Positions 12,313 to 25,244 of a DNA stretch of 64,000 nt are shown here, piece by piece (the stretch's first letter is position 1; the number at the start of each line of letters is the position of its first letter). Made by a program: the position numbers and the translations under genes. The DNA comes from Panagrolaimus kolymaensis (lineage: Eukaryota > Nematoda > Chromadorea > Rhabditida > Panagrolaimidae), in the NCBI GenBank assembly GCA_028622995.1, contig JAJQJQ010000039.1:1178001-1242000 (forward strand), read 5' to 3'. The notes under the pieces were generated by a model. The model worked only from the letters and a program-made list of their open reading frames with translations. It was not told the origin of the DNA and ran no database searches.

Positions 12313-13115
12313 TTTTGTATTTCTTTATCTTTGTTGTTTGTGTGTTTTGTAATTATGTAGTTAGTTAGTTGATTTACAGAGCTTAAGTGGATTCATTTCT
12401 ATAAAAAGCTTTGTTTCAACAAATAATTTAGGTTTCGTTTTTATTTTTGATAATATTTGTTTTTTTTTAAATAAATGGATTGAATGAATGGTTTTTGTTT
12501 TTTATGAAAGCTTATTTGCCATTTTTGGAGTGGAAAAAATAAACAAATACGAATAAAGCAAAAAACTTTAAACGAAGCCATTTACCTCTTGGATGCATGA
12601 TTTTTTACACTTTACTCTTGTTATAGCAATGATACTAAATGTTGAGGCATTTAGTAGCTACAAAGCTATTTCTAAAACATGAATCTAATTGAAAGCTTTT
12701 TTTAACACACTTGCTATCATACAAACTTTGAAACATTCTAACTAACTATTGACAACTATCTATTCACAGGAAGTTTGGAGAATGACATACGATAAGAAAA
12801 TCAGTAAATAAAAAACCAAATAAGAACCCTTGATTCAAGATTTTCTGAAAAATGAATCGAGAAAATTCTCTCAAACTTATCATTTGCATTAGAAAGGTAA
12901 ATTAGCCTCCAAAAGTAAAAATCATACTTGGAAATCAAAAAGAAATCAGTTAAACTAAAGATGAATAAACAAGCAATTCAAAGAAAATTTTTATTGAAAT
13001 ACGATATCAAAAAACAAGGTCAAAACAGAAAAAGGTGAAACAATTAAAAAAGAAAAGCTTTTTCAGTAAAACATAAAACAAAAGAAAGTTCGGATGAAGG
13101 AAGAGCAAGTTGAGA
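12313..13115. other. Convergent 3' region, MALSU1-like and H2B
   Basis: It holds the 3' UTR of the MALSU1-like gene with AATAAA at 12470-12475, and the 3' UTR of the opposing H2B gene with AATAAA on the minus strand at 12995-12990. Between them the sequence is AT-rich, with no frame I can support. Confidence 0.55.
12990..12995 (-). terminator. Polyadenylation signal of the H2B gene
   Basis: AATAAA reads on the minus strand about 120 bases after the H2B stop. I saw no GC-rich histone stem-loop between the stop and this signal, so the mRNA is probably polyadenylated. Confidence 0.5.
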
Positions 13116-13499
13116 TTATGCTTTGCCAGCTTGAGTGTATTTGGTGACGGCTTTGGTACCTTCAGAAACAGCATGCTTTGAAAGTTCTCCAGGAAGGATG
13201 AGGCGAATTGCAGTTTGGATTTCGCGAGATGAGATGAAAGAGCGCTTGCCATAATGAGCAACTCGAGAAGCTTCCGAGGCGATACGTTCGAAGACATCAT
13301 TGACGAAGGAGTTCATGATTTCCATTGCCTTGGCCGAGATACCAGTTTCAGGATGAACTTGCTTGAGAACACGATAGATGTAGCTGGAGTAAGTTTCCTT
13401 TCTGTGTGGCTTTCTTGCCTTCTTGCGTTCACCATTTTCATCTTGAGAAGTCGAAACCATTGAAGATTTTTTAACGATCTTGCCAGTTTTGGGTGCCAT
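13116..13499 (-). CDS. H2B: Histone H2B, solitary variant
   Basis: One uninterrupted exon encodes 127 residues. The histone fold is near-canonical: [36 protein letters not shown], and [20 protein letters not shown]. The region AVTKYT retains the C-terminal ubiquitin-acceptor lysine. The N-terminal tail is unusual, with acidic and Ser-rich residues in [16 protein letters not shown] in place of the usual Lys/Ala/Pro-rich tail. The C-terminus extends a few residues as QAGKA. No other histone gene is in the window, whereas replication-dependent H2B genes usually sit in clusters. With the AATAAA signal, this suggests a replication-independent gene. Nucleosome role certain, variant status inferred. 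Confidence 0.96.
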   Translation of the reverse strand: MAPKTGKIVKKSSMVSTSQDENGERKKARKPHRKETYSSYIYRVLKQVHPETGISAKAMEIMNSFVNDVFERIASEASRVAHYGKRSFISSREIQTAIRLILPGELSKHAVSEGTKAVTKYTQAGKA

Positions 13500-14069
13500 A
13501 GTTGAAAGTAGAACGTGAAGAGAAAATCTGAAGAAAAAAAAGATTGTGAAATTGAGAACGAAAAAATAAACGGAAATCACTCAAAAAAGAAAAAGCAAGT
13601 GTTTGAAAGAAGAGAAATGACAAAGTAATGATTTCATGAATGAAACAGAAAAAATGAATGAAAAATATTTTGGCGCCATTGTCGCGTTTGTGTGTTTCGC
13701 GTTGAAACCTTATCAAGCATTTTTTGATGCTTCATTTTCACTTTATTCATTTCGATCCTTTCCAATTCGAGCTCTGTATTTTTTGCATAATTTTTTTTAT
13801 CAAACGTTGTGTATTCTTGAACTGTGGATATTATCTTTGAATTCTTCAATGTTGGATGTTAGTTAGCAATCCTTTATTTTTTGCTTTTGTTTGTGGTTAG
13901 ATTTACATAAGTTATTTTTTGTTGGAATGGTTGAGCATGCGTACATTCTTTATAAACTTTTATTTACAAATTAACAAGAAAATATACAATTCATTACAAG
14001 TAAATCCCGTATTTATAAGCAATGGTTAATAAATGATCTCTATGAGAGTCTCTTTAATATTTGGTTTTG
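13500..14069. other. H2B upstream region
   Basis: It lies upstream of H2B and downstream of the SLC26 stop, both on the minus strand. The H2B promoter should be here, but I cannot point to a convincing TATA or other histone element. Frames seen at 13471-13866 are Phe/Lys/Ser-rich and unsupported. Confidence 0.45.
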
Positions 14070-16483
14070 TTAAAAGGCTGTAATGGAAGCCACAGCTTCG
14101 TTTATGGAATTATAAAATTCATTTCTCGATGTTGCAACTTTTGTTTCAAGTAATTTACTCTTTATGTATGCTGAAATATCATTCGTTAGTTACTCTTTGT
14201 ATTTTAAATTTTCTTTAGACTTACAATTAGCATTGGCATAAGCAACCGTAGCATTAGTTAGCTTTTCAATATCTTCAATAACTTCTTTCATTGCATTAAT
14301 ACCCATGCTATCAATTTCTGTTATGGCTGAACAATCAAATATGAATTTAGCTTTTGTGTATGCTTCATTTTCAGATAAAGTCGGTTGATCCAAAAATTTA
14401 TCTAATGCTCGATGAACTGCTGTTTTGAATCTTTCAAAATTTGTGAAAATTAGAATGGCATCATAGCGGAAAACACAATAACGAGCCACAACTCCAGAAG
14501 ATGAAAAGCCTTGGGGACGAGAAAAGCGTGCATTCCATGTTGGCCTAAAAAAATGATATTGTTTTTAGCTATGATCAAAGATGATGCGTAAAAAGTTTTT
14601 ACCATTGTGTACGAAGAACAACTGACACTAATACAGCGCAGAAAGAAAGGATGAGGCCGTATGTAACATTGATGAATACTGTTGTACCAAATGATGCAAC
14701 CCAAACAAACTGAAAAAATTATTGCTGTTTAGTTTAGCTAAATATTATAATGGATACTGTTGCTGCTCTAATTCTTATTCTTCATAAGTCTTTTGCTATC
14801 TTTGATAACTTTAAAACTTACACAATCTGTTTTAGAAAGTCTCCATAATTTTGGAATTTCTTTAAATTTTCCAAATGTTGATCTCATTGCTACCAGAATT
14901 ACTGCTGCCAAAACACATTTGGGTAAATATTCAAAATAAGGAGCAATAAGTAAAATAACAGCAAGCAGAAATCCGCAAGTTGAAACTGTAGCAAGTTGAG
15001 TTTGTGCACCATTTTCAATTCCAACTGAAGTTCGACTAATTCCAGGTGAACATGGATAAGTTGGAAAGAAGCCTGAGAAAAGAGATGTAAACCCAATGGC
15101 ATAAACTTCTTGTCCAGGATCTATTTTATATCCGAATGGTTTAGCAAACATTTTAGTGAATGAAATTTGAAGAGTGATTGTTACAACAGTAATTGCTATG
15201 GCAGGTACAAAGGAATCAAGAACGAGTTGAGGAACAGGCATGGATGGACTTGGAAAACCTCGAGGTACTTCACCCACGATTGGCATTTTATATTTTTCTG
15301 TCCAAGTTCCAAGATAACTTAGATATGTGGCAAGTCCAATCTGGAAATATACAATTTGTTATTAATTAATCCTTCAATTCGAAAGAATATTTTACCAATA
15401 TTAAATCATATGGAATTGGAATATTTCGTCCAACCTTTTTATTGATGAATGGAGTAACAACATCTTTACCAATTACCAAAATAGCCATAATAATTAGGGA
15501 TAGTCCAACAGTGTAAACGTTAGCTTTAGCAATATTTGATGCATGTTTAAATAATATACCAAAAAGATAACCTGGACCATTTTCATGTCCACTATTAATA
15601 TCCAAAACTCCATCAAATTGTGATACAATTACATGAATGGCTGCACCAGTGGAAAATCCACCAACCAAAGGATCTCTGAAGTATGCAAAGACAAAATTTA
15701 AACGAAGTGCTCCAACAAGAAGTTGACATATTCCAAGCGTAAATGTCAAAGCTGCAGCCACTGAAGCTCGATTAATTTCATTATGCTTTCCATCAGCATA
15801 AATTGGATTATCAAAATCATCGCCATAATGTTTTTTCATGATATCATCACTTGCTGCACCAGTCATAAGGGCTATAACAGCAAAGGAACCTAAAGAAGAA
15901 GGAACTATTTTGGTTAGAATAATTTTCAAAGCTTGTTTACCAACAGACATATGCTTTGAAGTTGCAAAAAACATATAAATTAATGGAGCAAAAAATGATG
16001 CATAAAGACCATTCACTGGATGAACCTGAGAAAGGAAAGCATATGATATTCCTAAAAACAAAGCTTATTTTTGAATTCGATGATTGTAAGAGTTTTATTT
16101 TTCAAACCTTGTGGAACATGTAATATTGCAATAACAATTCCAGCAATCATATCATTAATAAACCATGATTTTTGATATGTGCTTAACCAAGTTATAATTG
16201 GAAAGAAACCTTTGACGGAAATAATAAAGTTTCTAGGTGAAGTGCAAGGCTTAAGATAATTTTTTAATGCTTTTCTAAAATAAGGTAATCCATGGATTTT
16301 GAATATGTTAAAAGGAGGATAAGCTCACGCTGTGGAACCTGGATTACTTGAAACAAAATCCTCATCAAATTGAAAGCACGATGGTCGACGACCTTGGAAA
16401 ACTGAAGTTCTCCTTGATGATGGATCTGGTAGTGCTGGTTGAAAGCACGAATCTCGTCTAGATGGAGCAACAGAATCTGTCAT
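14070..16483 (-). CDS. SLC26/SulP family anion transporter
   Basis: Seven exons (16483-16329, 16274-16108, 16051-15396, 15340-14822, 14709-14603, 14544-14225, 14170-14070) give 674 residues, normal for SLC26 exchangers of sulfate, bicarbonate, chloride or oxalate. The N-terminal tail is Ser/Arg-rich. The transporter core begins with GIVIAILHVPQGISYAFLS and VNGLYASFFAPLIYMFFATS, the SulP signature region. YFRDPLVGGFSTGAAIHV and FPTYPCSPGISRTSV follow. A cytoplasmic STAS domain covers about residues 550-674 and includes FIFDCSAITEIDSMG. Ending at the first stop after the sixth exon would cut the STAS domain. A 54-base intron with donor GTAAGT instead leads to a last exon ending SINEAVASITAF. 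A TTTTACAG acceptor at 16516-16523 lies in the 5' leader. Substrate unknown. Confidence 0.94.
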
Positions 16484-18737
16484 TTTTTGAAAGTTTAATA
16501 GTTTGATTTTTTCAGCTGTAAAAAAAAGGATTTTGTTTTAGTTCAAGAATCATGACATGAAGATTTAATTCAGACACGAAAATCGAAAGTTTATTCTCTC
16601 GTTACAGTAAAATTTAAGAGCTCATTAAACCCTTTATCAAAGCCTCCTAAGAGAATTGTTTTTATTATAGCAATTAACTTCATCTTTTTTTAATGGTAAT
16701 CAAAATGCTTTTCATCTGGGGTATATAAACCCTTTAACCTTAGAGAGTTTTCAGCTCCTCATTATTTTTCTTCTGTTTTCATCCCTCCTCAAAGGAACCT
16801 CCCTTTTTTGTTATTGAATGTTCAACGATAAACGATCAAAAATACAAAAGCAATTTTTCTTCTTCTTTGCATATACGACGTAATCGGAAGTTGTCTTCGT
16901 TGTCGTCGTAAAAGAACCACAAGCGGCGGCAATAAAAAAAAATGAGAAACAAGCATAAACATCAAAGATAAAAAAGGGAAAGATCAAAAATTTATGCAAG
17001 ACAAAAATTAATTAATTTTAATAGCCAGCCACTTTCTCATACTTTTAAATGAGAAACATGGTTTCATTTTGAACTTAAAAAGTTTTACAAAAAATGTTTT
17101 TAATTTTGGTAAATATTTTTTGACACTACTGTAAAATGTTTGAACTTTTTTGTGTGCTTATTTTTCTTCAAGTTCATTGTTCAAAGTTTAATCATTTGCT
17201 TTTATCTCTCTTGTTTTTTTTTACAATCGCCACCACCAGTCGGCTATCTTCTATGTACTTACTCCGCAAGATCATCTTCGCCTGCTACTGATTACTTGCT
17301 TTCATTTTGAGTGATAAGAAATTATGGCTGCTGTCGATGAACAAAACGATATTGACGTCAATAAGTTCTTTTTCATTATTTTGACCTTTTTTTTTACTCT
17401 CTTAAAAATATTTAGTGCCTCCTTAAATTGTTTTAATTTTATCTTTTTAATGAATAAGAAAAAGTTTGACGCATGAAGCTTGATCATATATTTTTTTTGG
17501 TTGATATTTATGATGATAAAGAATCTCTTGTTATTATTACCGTAGTATCTGAAAACACAATCATTTTTCTATCTATTTTTATTTGGTTGATGAACTTTTG
17601 TCAATGAAAAAGGTTTTTTGTCTGTGGTGTGGAAGAAGGAAAATAATAACGATGATAAAAGGATTAGTCAAATTGGTTTTTTTTATTGCAGGAAAAAAGT
17701 TGCAGATAATGTTGTTTGAGATTTCTCAAAAATTTGAGGATGATTCAAAAAAGGTTTTATTCAAGCAAAAAAAAGTTTGGAGTATACGTGCCATCGAATT
17801 TACTTGGGATAATTGAAATGTTGCAATGATTTGCAACGAATTGCCTTCAACTACGTTTCGATGTTGCACGAAACTTTGTTTCTGATTCTTAAAAATCAAT
17901 CCACCGTTGTTTTGCAGCAAATAAAAGAAATGAGCAGGCTTTTCAGTATTTTTTTAAAATTTTTATCAGAAAAAACCTTGCTCAGACATTGTAAGTTACA
18001 AAAACAAAATAAAAGAAAGAACTTTGTTTACTTTACACTTCTTTTCTTCTTCTTCTCATTTTAAAAACTTGCGCTTTTAAGATGAAAATTTCTTTTACCA
18101 TTTTAAATTTATTTATTACGAAAAATAAAGTTTAAAAATAGAATAATAAAAATAAAATAAAGTAAAAAGCTATTAGCTTTTGTTGCTGCTGCTTTTAAGT
18201 TTTTTCTTTTTCAAGCTTTAAAATTATTATGACACTTTTAAGAGGAGGAGGAGGCAGGGATACAATAATATACATACCTGTTTTTCTTTTGCAGCAGATG
18301 TTTGAAAAAAAAAAGTAAAAGTAATTTTTTATTTTTTTGAATGTTAAAAAAAGAAAATTATAAAGAACACCTTTTCTTAGTTTTAAAACCGTTCAATATA
18401 AAATAATAATCGTAGCCGTCGGTGGCGCGTTTTGGCTTCTTTTCTGTTTAAAAAAAAGGGATATTATTAGAAAGCAGAGTTGTTGTTGTGACTTTTGCTA
18501 CCTTTGCGTTGTTACTAGCTTTGTTGGGTTTCATCTCATTAAAAAGAAGAAAGGTGTCATTCATCCAATTACAAATTTAATAAATAAATAAATATTACTT
18601 TGTTAGTGTTAATAAAAAGAAAGATAAAAATATTTGTGCAGTTTATTTTTATGAATGTTTTTATGTTTGAGTGAATTGTTGGTGTGATTTTCGGTGAAGC
18701 AAATCAAAAGTGGCAGAAAGTGCTTTTTGTGTATTCA
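16484..18737. other. Divergent intergenic region
   Basis: It separates the starts of the SLC26 gene (-) and the seven-helix receptor (+). A TATATAAA-like run is at 16721-16729, about 240 bases upstream of the SLC26 ATG, and could be a core promoter element. A 50-codon frame from the ATG at 17324 starts with a protein-like MAAVDEQNDIDVNK and then becomes Phe-rich. No convincing splice donor continues it. Confidence 0.4.
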
Positions 18738-20830
18738 ATGGAGGACTACGGTAGCTTGAATTTTAAAAACGAAACAAAATCCATGGAAATTCTAACAAAA
18801 TTTGAAATAAAAGTTGAAAAATTTTGTGTATTACTTGAAATATATTTAATTTTTATTGCATTTTCTTCGATTCTTTGGTTATTAATAAAATTGCTGGGAA
18901 CTCGAAGATTTATGAATAAAAATTTACAATTATTTTGTGTTAATCAATGTATCGCTGATTTGATGTTGCTTTCGTTGAGGTAAAGTTTTAGCTTCTTTCA
19001 AAAACTTTTCATTACCACCGCAAAATTTTTTTTATCAACAGGCTTTGTCAAGGTTGAGGCTTCAAAGAAAAAAAAAATGGATGAGTCAAAACTTTGGGGA
19101 TTCCTTGCTTTTCCTTCTAACTTGCTGCCTTTACTCTTTATGTTCATTCTGAAAGCTTTTTTAAACTAAAAGCCAATTCCAAAAAAAGAAGCCCAAAAAA
19201 TTAATCACTAATGGCAAGATACAGTAACTGAGATCTAAAAACACAGACTCTGTCCGTTCACGGTTTCCATATCCATCTTATTAGCAGCTGTTTTTCTTCT
19301 TCGTCTTTTTCCTTGCAGCAAATTAAAAAACTTCAGCCAATAAAGTACTTTTCTTTTAACAAAAAATACATAGTCACAATTTTCAGATATTTTTTACTTT
19401 TACACCTGCTTCATTATCAACTTTTTTTAAATTGTTATAATCAATTTTTATATTTAACATACAATGGATTCCATGATTTTTTTGCGATTAATACTATTTG
19501 CATTTTAATTGATTGCATGTTTTCAACAATTTTTGCAGAAAAATATAAAGCATATTTGAATGTTAAAATTGCACTTTTTGTTGCTCCGGTAAGTCATTAT
19601 TACTCCGCCATTCATCAAATGTAAAAATTCAACCAAAAATTAACACTTTTGCAGTGGTTATCATCCATAATTTTAACTTCGATAATTATATGTTTTCCAA
19701 ATTCAAATATCACTTTTAATCCAATATTAAATACTATCAATTTGGTTTTGTTTACCGTAAGTTTGTAGTTGCAAAAGTGCAAACTTTTTTGCTTTTTATA
19801 TGTAAAATGTCAACGGAAATGGCTGAAAAAAAAATGAGAGTCAAACGCGAAAACACCGAAGCCCCATAATGAAGAAAGAGGTTTAAAAACAAATAAAAAA
19901 TAATAAGTCTCAGGTGAAAAAAGAAAAAAAGAATGCATCTTTGAAGAAGTGAAAGCTTTGGTTGCAAGCTAGCTGAGATATTGGACTTTAGCATTTCAGC
20001 AATATTTTTGGCTCTTTTGACAGAAAAAACTTAAAAAATGCATTCAAAGCTTTCAATAAACAATCCCATCTTTTATCACATTCGACCAAGGAAATCACCT
20101 TTTCTCTCTCGTTGAGCTGAAGTCCAATCGAGTTGGACGTGACAATCACGCATCCACATTCGCTTTTCTTTTTACATTTTCAAAATAGCTAAAAGCTACT
20201 AAACCATTAACTTTTTGCAATCAAAGTATCAACTTTTATTATCAAAGCTTATAAATTCCAATTTTTTAGGCAGCCCATCTCTTACAATATTGCAATCAAC
20301 GATGTTATTATTGTTTAACCAACATTTCCCTTTCCCATCAATGCATCCTAAGAAATAATGTAAAAAATATGAAAATCATTTCTTTTTTATGCATCAGCGA
20401 TTCAATTTTAACATTAATTTATTTTTTCATTTACTATTTTTTGATTGAAGAAAAACAAAATGAAGGAGGAAATGAGTAAGCGTCTCTCTTCTCTCTAAAG
20501 CTTCATCCATCATGAGACTTTTTTGTTTTCATAACTCACCTCTTTTTTTAGAAAAAATGCAAAATTTATTGTGATTTCTGGCTTTCTTCATAATTTACGC
20601 ATACTTCGATGCTTAATTTTACCATTTTGTGTTAAATATTTTTAGTAAGTTTAAAACAAAAAACTGCAGAAGAAACAACAGAAATTAAAGTTAAGCTTTA
20701 CAGTTTTTGCAAGCGAAGAAGAAATGAATGGTTTTCAAAGGACCTTCAAAAAAATTTCAAAGATGAAATGTTTGTTTATTTTATCAAATATGATAAAGCT
20801 TTTATATGTTCGAATAAAGCAATTTCATGA
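18738..20830 (+). CDS. Divergent seven-helix chemoreceptor-like protein
   Basis: My model has six exons (18738-18979, 19387-19588, 19655-19756, 20270-20475, 20552-20644, 20704-20830) and 323 residues. Hydrophobic blocks fit seven membrane helices, for example CVLLEIYLIFIAFSSILWLL, CVNQCIADLMLL (helix 2), FAINTICILIDCMFST (helix 3), CISDSILTLIYFFIYYFL (helix 6) and a final LRILRCLILPFCVKYF. EKYKAYL stands where rhodopsin-type receptors have DRY. The basic tail begins FCKRRRNEW. A stop at 20643-20645 would end the protein at helix 7, but it overlaps the donor GTAAGT. Splicing to TTTACAG at 20703 keeps the frame and adds 42 residues. Overall it resembles nematode serpentine receptors, but I cannot place it in a named family. 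Ligand unknown. Confidence 0.72.
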
Positions 20831-21381
20831 ACCTTATCAAAGTTTTTGTTTGTAATCAAACTTCAAAATGAAGGGAAAATATTCAGATGACATTCATAAA
20901 AAAAGAACAACAACCTCTAATGATTAATTAAAAGGCACACTTGCTTGAGCGATTGTAAGATAAATCACAAAACTTACTTCATCTCCATAATAATCAAAAA
21001 AAAGTTAAGCCATTAGCTGCAATCAGAGATGTTACAAGCTTTCACCATTAGCTTTTATTGATTTCGTAAGCAAAAAAGATTAACTCGCATTTCGAACGTT
21101 ACATTTGTTCTTATTTCTTTCGACGGAAGCATGAGAATTTCAACCAACTGATGATGCGCAAAAAGCAAAATACTGCAATTCCAACCAAACTGTAATGAAA
21201 GCTTGTTGTGTTACCTTTACCGCTAATAATCATAAAAACGCCTTTCAAAAGTATTATGCAAATCAAGTTGTGCTTTCAGATATGAACTAGTTCCGTTTCT
21301 CCCTAATAACTCTTATTTCAAACAAACAGACAAATAAATAAGTAAAGCTTTTTTTCAACATATCAAATATTACAAACGTTA
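20831..21381. other. Convergent 3' region, receptor and alpha-tubulin
   Basis: AT-rich sequence lies between the ends of two facing genes. Except for the 19-base tandem repeat next to the tubulin stop (listed separately), I see no further structure. Confidence 0.45.
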
Positions 21382-21447
21382 TAAAACAAGACAAAAAAAG
21401 TTTACAAGACAAAAAAGATTTTACAAGACAAAAAAGAGTTTACAAGA
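21382..21447. repeat. 19-base tandem repeat in alpha-tubulin 3' end
   Basis: About three and a half copies of the unit TTTACAAGACAAAAAAGAG start at 21382, 21401, 21420 and 21439. The last partial copy ends just before the tubulin stop codon at 21450-21452. The copies differ by single bases. On the mRNA strand this gives repeated CTTTTTTGTCTTGTAAA in the early 3' UTR. Confidence 0.8.
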
Positions 21448-21449
21448 TA

Positions 21450-22948
<1,499 letters not shown>

Positions 22949-25244
22949 ATTGACTTCAGAAGAAGAGATAACAGGGATTCACACTACTAAAAAAAGGAAG
23001 AAAATTAGAATATTTTAGAACTTTGAAAGTTTCAAACAAATGCATCAAATCGCGAATAGCACGGAGGAAAAAAAAATAGAAGGGGAAAAAGTGGAAGAAG
23101 AATGAAGCAGCAGCAAATGGAACTTTGAAAATCAAAAATGGCGAAAGAAGTTGATGGAAATAAAAAGTGAGAATGTCATCGAAGAAAAAATTGTCGATGA
23201 AGCTCAAATTTTTTTTTGGGCAAAGCAGAGCCAGCAAATTGCTCTCGCGATTTTGTACGCAATGAAGGGCCATTTACTGCTTCTGTATATTATCGTTGTT
23301 AGACTTAACTATGATTCAAAAAAATACAAACAAAAATGGTTTTTTTGCGCACAAAAATTTAGCCTTTTTTGCAACAATTTTAGCCGCTAACTAACTATAA
23401 CAAAAATGAATTCAATTTATTTTTGACGTAAGTTTTTTTATAACCTGATTTGATACTTTGACTTTTTTAAAAATCAATAAACAATCCTCTCTGCTGCAAA
23501 GAGATTCTTCCGCAAATTTATAATTTATTCTAACGTTTTTTTAAAGGTCAACAAACAAAGCAAAATAGCCATTGAAGAGATGTGAACATCTTTTATAACT
23601 AAATAATATTTTTTACAAAGAAGAAATACCAAACAAATCAATAATAAAGAAAATGAAAAGAGATGTGATGTTGTTGTTTGATTGGAGCAACAACAAAAAA
23701 AAACGACGAACCCTTCTTTACTCGTTTGTTCTTTTTTTAGTTTGACATTTTTTATTTGTGTGTTTGAGTTTTACGAAATATATTTTTTTATGATGCTTTA
23801 CATAATTGTAACACTTTTTTCTTTGAAGTTCAAAATAAGTTTGAAAAAAACAACAACATAAAGCAGCATAATCGAATACAAACAACTTCAATGCTTTACA
23901 GTATGCTGATGCTTTATTGCTTGAAATTTTCGATTTCCTTTTCTTCTTCAAGTCAAATATAATTATTATTTTTACTTTTACTTAATGTAAACGCAAATTC
24001 TACCATAACTTATGCTTTGAATTCCCCATAAGAATAAAACTATAAAGAATTATTTTAAAAACTTTAACTTCAAAAAACATACATACATACCTAATTTTTT
24101 GCAGAAATTTTTTTTCTTCTTCTTTCTTGTGTTTTTTAACTTTAAAGAAAGCAGCTACTTTATTTCAGTTTGTTTTTATAATAACTAACTAACAAGCATA
24201 AATAAATGAATAAAGTATGTTGGAGAAAGGATACTTGAAGAGCAAAAAATCAAACAACAAAAAAAGGATTCAATTTTTCTAATATAAATTACTTTCATCC
24301 GATTACTTTGCCTTGCTTTGATAAAAAGTAATAATATGACGAATGGCTATTAATCCTACCAAAAAAAAATTGTGTAAAAAGGTTAACATAGCTTTTATCA
24401 AGAAAAAGAAAAGCTAAGTAAACGAAAGGCTTTTTTGAGTTTGGATTTGGATGTGGAGAGATTCTTCATCTTGTGTTCCAGTAAACCAGCAAATCTCATG
24501 ATGGCTCTTTATTTTTATTTTTTCATATGTATTTTTTATTAACAAGCTCTGGGATGAAACATTGTTATAGTAAAAATGGAAATTTTATAACATGTATGGT
24601 CCCAGGTCTTATTAGAAAATATTTATTTTGCTCTTTTTTTAATTCGATGGGAAAATCACAGAGAAATAATTAGTCGTAGTATTTTTTGGTAATCTTCTTT
24701 ATTTATGAATGTGAAAGTTGAAAAGCAAATATTTTGATAAGCTTTTTATTTATCCTATTGTTATTAAATTGGCTTTCATTGATATGGCAGTAGATAAGTG
24801 GAATTTATTAGGAAGAATTTGGGAGTTTATTTTTTTATGTATACTTGGATATTCATAAATCAAAAATCAACTGTCATTTTGGTTCCATTTTAGCTACCTT
24901 TTCCGTTTTAGTTTAAGCAATCCTTGGCCTTTCCTATGAGATTGAGCATATTTGCCTTGTCACTTTAATCTTTCATGGTTAAATGTTAAAATGGAATCGA
25001 GTTTAAATTGATTATTGGTACATAATTCAAATGGGCTTTTAAAATGGGTTTTTTTATTTCACATAAATCTATCACAATAAAAACTTTGATTCGCAACGAT
25101 ACAAAAAATAATAATACAAGTATTCGAACATATGCTTTTAATAAAATTGAAGGTAATAAAAATTAAATATGTACATATGCATGCATATTAAAAACAAATT
25201 TACAGAAAATTTTCTTGCTTCGATTCATGAACCTTTGTTTGTTT
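22949..25244. other. Long AT-rich interval without a gene
   Basis: It includes the upstream region of alpha-tubulin, then about 2 kb of A/T-runs and a short ACAT repeat near 24080. Open frames at 22956-23390 and 23718-23951 are rich in Phe, Lys and Ser and have no splice partners. I see nothing functional that I can support. Confidence 0.45.

Noticed and set aside
13000..13115. Histone 3' stem-loop
   Set aside because: I looked for a GC-rich 6-bp stem with a 4-base loop after the H2B stop and saw none.
13254..13463. Plus-strand frame of 69 codons
   Set aside because: It is the exact antisense of the H2B coding region and arises from H2B codon use.
17324..17476. Short frame starting MAAVDEQNDIDVNK
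   Set aside because: The first 14 residues look real, but the frame then becomes Phe-rich and no acceptable donor continues it to the receptor exons.
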